The notes beneath the pieces were generated by a model. It was not told the origin of the DNA, ran no database searches, and was given only the letters and a program-made list of their open reading frames with translations. A stretch of DNA of 34,572 bases, from assembly GCA_001550305.1 (NCBI GenBank), contig LRTP01001046.1, positions 1 through 34,572 of the forward strand, read 5' to 3'. Shown piece by piece: positions 32,360-34,572 of this stretch. Source of the stretch: Streptomyces diastatochromogenes. GTDB taxonomy: Bacteria; Actinomycetota; Actinomycetes; Streptomycetales; Streptomycetaceae. Within the stretch, counting starts at the first letter, position 1. Every line of letters begins with the position of its first letter. A program made the position numbers and the translations under genes.

Positions 32360-34572
32360 CAATCGATCCGCGTCTGCTGCGGTACGCCCGCGCCACTCGC
32401 TTCTTCCTCATGGCGGTCGTGGGGCTGGGCGCGGCCGGAGCGGCGCTGGTCATTGCCCAAGCGATGCTCATCGCCGAAGTGGTCGTGGGTGCTTTCCAGC
32501 ACGGTCACTCTGCTTCCGAACTCCGGACGCCCCTGGTCCTGCTGGTCGCGGTCGCCATCGGGCGAGCGGTTGTCTCCTGGCTCACCGAACTCGCCGCGCA
32601 CCGGGCGAGCGCGGCGGTCAAGTCGGAGTTGCGGGGGCGGTTGCTGGAACGGGCCGCCGCGCTCGGTCCCGGGTGGCTGAGCGGGCAGCGGACCGGGTCG
32701 CTGGTCGCCCTCGCCACGCGGGGAGTGGACGCGCTCGACGACTACTTCTCGCGCTATCTCCCTCAGTTGGGACTCGCGGTCGTGGTGCCCGTGGCGGTGC
32801 TCGCGCGGATCGTCACCGAGGACTGGGTGTCGGCGGCGATCATCGTCGTCACCCTGCCGCTCATCCCCGTCTTCATGGCGCTGATCGGCTGGGCCACCCG
32901 GTCCCAGATGGACCGCCAGTGGCGACTGCTGTCCCGGCTCTCGGGGCACTTCCTGGATGTGGTCGCAGGTCTGCCCACGCTCAAGGTCTTCGGGCGGGCC
33001 AAGGCGCAGGCCGAGTCGATCCGGCGGATCACCGGCGAGTACCGCCAGGCGACCATGCGGACGCTGCGGATCGCCTTCCTCTCGTCCTTCGCGCTGGAGC
33101 TGCTCGCCACGATCTCGGTCGCCCTGGTCGCGGTGACCATCGGGATGCGGCTCGTCCACGGCGACATGGATCTGTATGTCGGGCTCGTCATCCTCGTCCT
33201 CGCTCCCGAGGCGTATCTGCCACTGCGGCAGGTGGGGGCGCAGTACCACGCCGCCGCCGAGGGGCTTGCGGCGGCGGAGGAGATCTTCTCGGTGCTGGAG
33301 ACCCCGGTGCCGACCACCGGTTCGCTCGTCGCGCCGGAGGGGGAGATCGGCTTCGAGGGAGTGACGGTCCGGTATCCGGGGCGCTCCGGGGACGCGGTCT
33401 CCGATGTCTCCTTCACGGTCGAGCCCGGTGAGACGGTGGCCCTCGTCGGACCGAGCGGTGTGGGCAAGTCCACGCTGCTGAACGTGCTGCTGGGGTTTGT
33501 GGAGCCCGTCGCGGGGCGGGTGCGGATCGGAGGAGTCGATCTCGCCGAGGCCGATGTGGAGGAATGGCGGTCCCGGGTGGCATGGGTGCCTCAGCGGCCG
33601 CACCTCTACGCCGGCTCGATCGCCGAGAACGTACGGCTCGCCCGGTTGGACGCCGACGACGCGGCGGTGCGGCGGGCGCTGGCCGACGCGGGGGCGCTGG
33701 AGTTCGTGGACGCCCTGCCCGACGGGGTCGGGACGCTCCTCGGCGAGGACGGCAGCGGACTCTCCGCCGGGCAGCGTCAACGTCTCGCCCTGGCCCGGGC
33801 GTTTCTCGCGGACCGGCCGGTGCTGCTGCTCGACGAGCCGACGGCTTCGCTGGACGGGGCGACGGAGGCGGAGGTCGTGGCGGCGGTGCGCAGGCTCGCC
33901 GTCGGCCGGACGGTGCTGCTGGTGGTGCACCGGCCCGCGCTGCTGGAGGTGGCCGACCGGGTGGTGCGGCTCGAGGCCGCGGCGTCGGTCGTCGCGACCG
34001 GTTCCGTGCACGGCGAGGGCGTGAAGGAGCTCCCGACGGTCGAGCCGGAGGGCCTGCCCGCGGCCGCTACGGAAGAGGCCCACGCGGCCCCTCCGCGACG
34101 CGGAGGTGTGCTCGCCCGGGTCCGTGCGACGGCCGGCCCCCGGAGCGGTCGTTTCGCGCTCGCCCTTCTCCTCGGGAGCCTCGCCCTCGGAAGTGCCGTC
34201 GGGCTGATGGCCACCTCCGGGTGGCTGATCTCGCGGGCGTCGCAGCAGCCGCCGGTGATGTACCTGATGCTGGCCGTGACCGCCACGCGGGCGTTCGGGA
34301 TCGGCCGGGCCGTCTTCCGGTACGCGGAGCGGCTCGTGTCGCACGACGCGGTGCTGCGGATGCTGGCCGACACCCGCGTCGCCGTCTACCGACGCCTTGA
34401 GCGCCTGGCCCCCGCCGGACTGCGCACGGTCCGGCGGGGCGACCTGCTGTCGCGGCTCGTGGCCGATGTGGACGCCTTGCAGGACTACTGGCTGCGGTGG
34501 CTGCTGCCGGCCGGGGCGGCGCTCCTCGTGTCCGCCGCCTCCGTCGGCTTCACCGCCTGGCCGCTCACCGAG
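32353..34572 (+). CDS. cydCD: Fused CydDC ABC transporter for cytochrome bd assembly (3' truncated by window end)
   Basis: 740 codons are visible from the GTG at 32353 to the window end, with no stop. The first half is complete: six-helix ABC exporter domain (1-320), Walker A GPSGVGKST (366-374), signature LSAGQ (470-474) and Walker B ending DEPTASLD (494-501). A linker and a second membrane domain begin near residue 585. This is the CydD-CydC fusion usual in actinobacteria, about 1,150-1,200 residues in full, needed for cytochrome bd assembly through thiol or heme-related export. The ATG at 32331 is out of frame; an in-frame TGA at 32332 limits the start to GTG 32344 or GTG 32353. AAGGG, ten bases upstream, favours 32353. 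Confidence 0.94.
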   Translation, partial: MKPIDPRLLRYARATRFFLMAVVGLGAAGAALVIAQAMLIAEVVVGAFQHGHSASELRTPLVLLVAVAIGRAVVSWLTELAAHRASAAVKSELRGRLLERAAALGPGWLSGQRTGSLVALATRGVDALDDYFSRYLPQLGLAVVVPVAVLARIVTEDWVSAAIIVVTLPLIPVFMALIGWATRSQMDRQWRLLSRLSGHFLDVVAGLPTLKVFGRAKAQAESIRRITGEYRQATMRTLRIAFLSSFALELLATISVALVAVTIGMRLVHGDMDLYVGLVILVLAPEAYLPLRQVGAQYHAAAEGLAAAEEIFSVLETPVPTTGSLVAPEGEIGFEGVTVRYPGRSGDAVSDVSFTVEPGETVALVGPSGVGKSTLLNVLLGFVEPVAGRVRIGGVDLAEADVEEWRSRVAWVPQRPHLYAGSIAENVRLARLDADDAAVRRALADAGALEFVDALPDGVGTLLGEDGSGLSAGQRQRLALARAFLADRPVLLLDEPTASLDGATEAEVVAAVRRLAVGRTVLLVVHRPALLEVADRVVRLEAAASVVATGSVHGEGVKELPTVEPEGLPAAATEEAHAAPPRRGGVLARVRATAGPRSGRFALALLLGSLALGSAVGLMATSGWLISRASQQPPVMYLMLAVTATRAFGIGRAVFRYAERLVSHDAVLRMLADTRVAVYRRLERLAPAGLRTVRRGDLLSRLVADVDALQDYWLRWLLPAGAALLVSAASVGFTAWPLTE

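Noticed and set aside
32331..33431. Reading from the ATG at 32331 after cydB
   Set aside because: It is out of frame with the ABC transporter and gives an Arg/Gly-rich shadow peptide. The conserved CydDC sequence runs in the frame of GTG 32353.

Overview
The window is high-GC DNA from a Streptomyces chromosome, close to the replication origin. The evidence is the gene content (ssb-rpsR-rplI, dnaB, ptpA, ssgR-ssgA, thiC, hisC-like, cydA-cydB-cydDC), the codon bias, GTG/TTG starts preceded by purine-rich ribosome sites, and many 14-bp parS sites for the chromosome-partition protein ParB. The gene order resembles the SCO3907-SCO3947 stretch of S. coelicolor as I remember it; I have no database to confirm this. 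I see no insertion sequence, prophage, CRISPR array, rRNA or tRNA gene.

Layout: (1) 1-972: tail of ssb, then rpsR and rplI, closed by a strong terminator. (2) 973-4417: two parS sites, a MATE exporter on the minus strand, and a 450-bp region with a cluster of DnaA boxes leading into dnaB. (3) 4509-8862: serine hydrolase, GNAT acetyltransferase, and a divergent MarR / MFS + HbpS-like module. (4) 8921-12645: second GNAT protein, a HAD-hydrolase pseudogene, and a flavohemoprotein-like gene with a long disordered N-terminus. (5) 12692-16868: Nudix hydrolase and LysR regulator, then a minus-strand operon of membrane protein, ptpA and a cystathionine-lyase-type enzyme, and a divergent cupin. (6) 17034-18918: small membrane protein, then the sporulation pair ssgR-ssgA. 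(7) 18977-24203: YibE/F membrane protein, TPP riboswitch plus thiC, and a TerD-VWA protein. (8) 24335-27828: membrane protein, metallophosphatase and LacI regulator, all minus strand. (9) 28318-34572: hisC-like aminotransferase, then cydA-cydB-cydDC behind a perfect Rex operator. cydDC runs off the window.

The most unusual feature is where the parS sites sit. Six perfect and two one-mismatch copies of GTTTCACGTGAAAC are present. Several lie inside other working elements rather than in plain spacers: one straddles the start codon of cydDC, one forms the core of an intergenic terminator hairpin, and one lies in the variable arm of the thiC TPP riboswitch. ParB binding or spreading could therefore touch transcription termination, riboswitch folding or translation start at these genes. 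This is inference, but it is testable. The DnaA-box cluster in front of dnaB is a second replication-linked signal.
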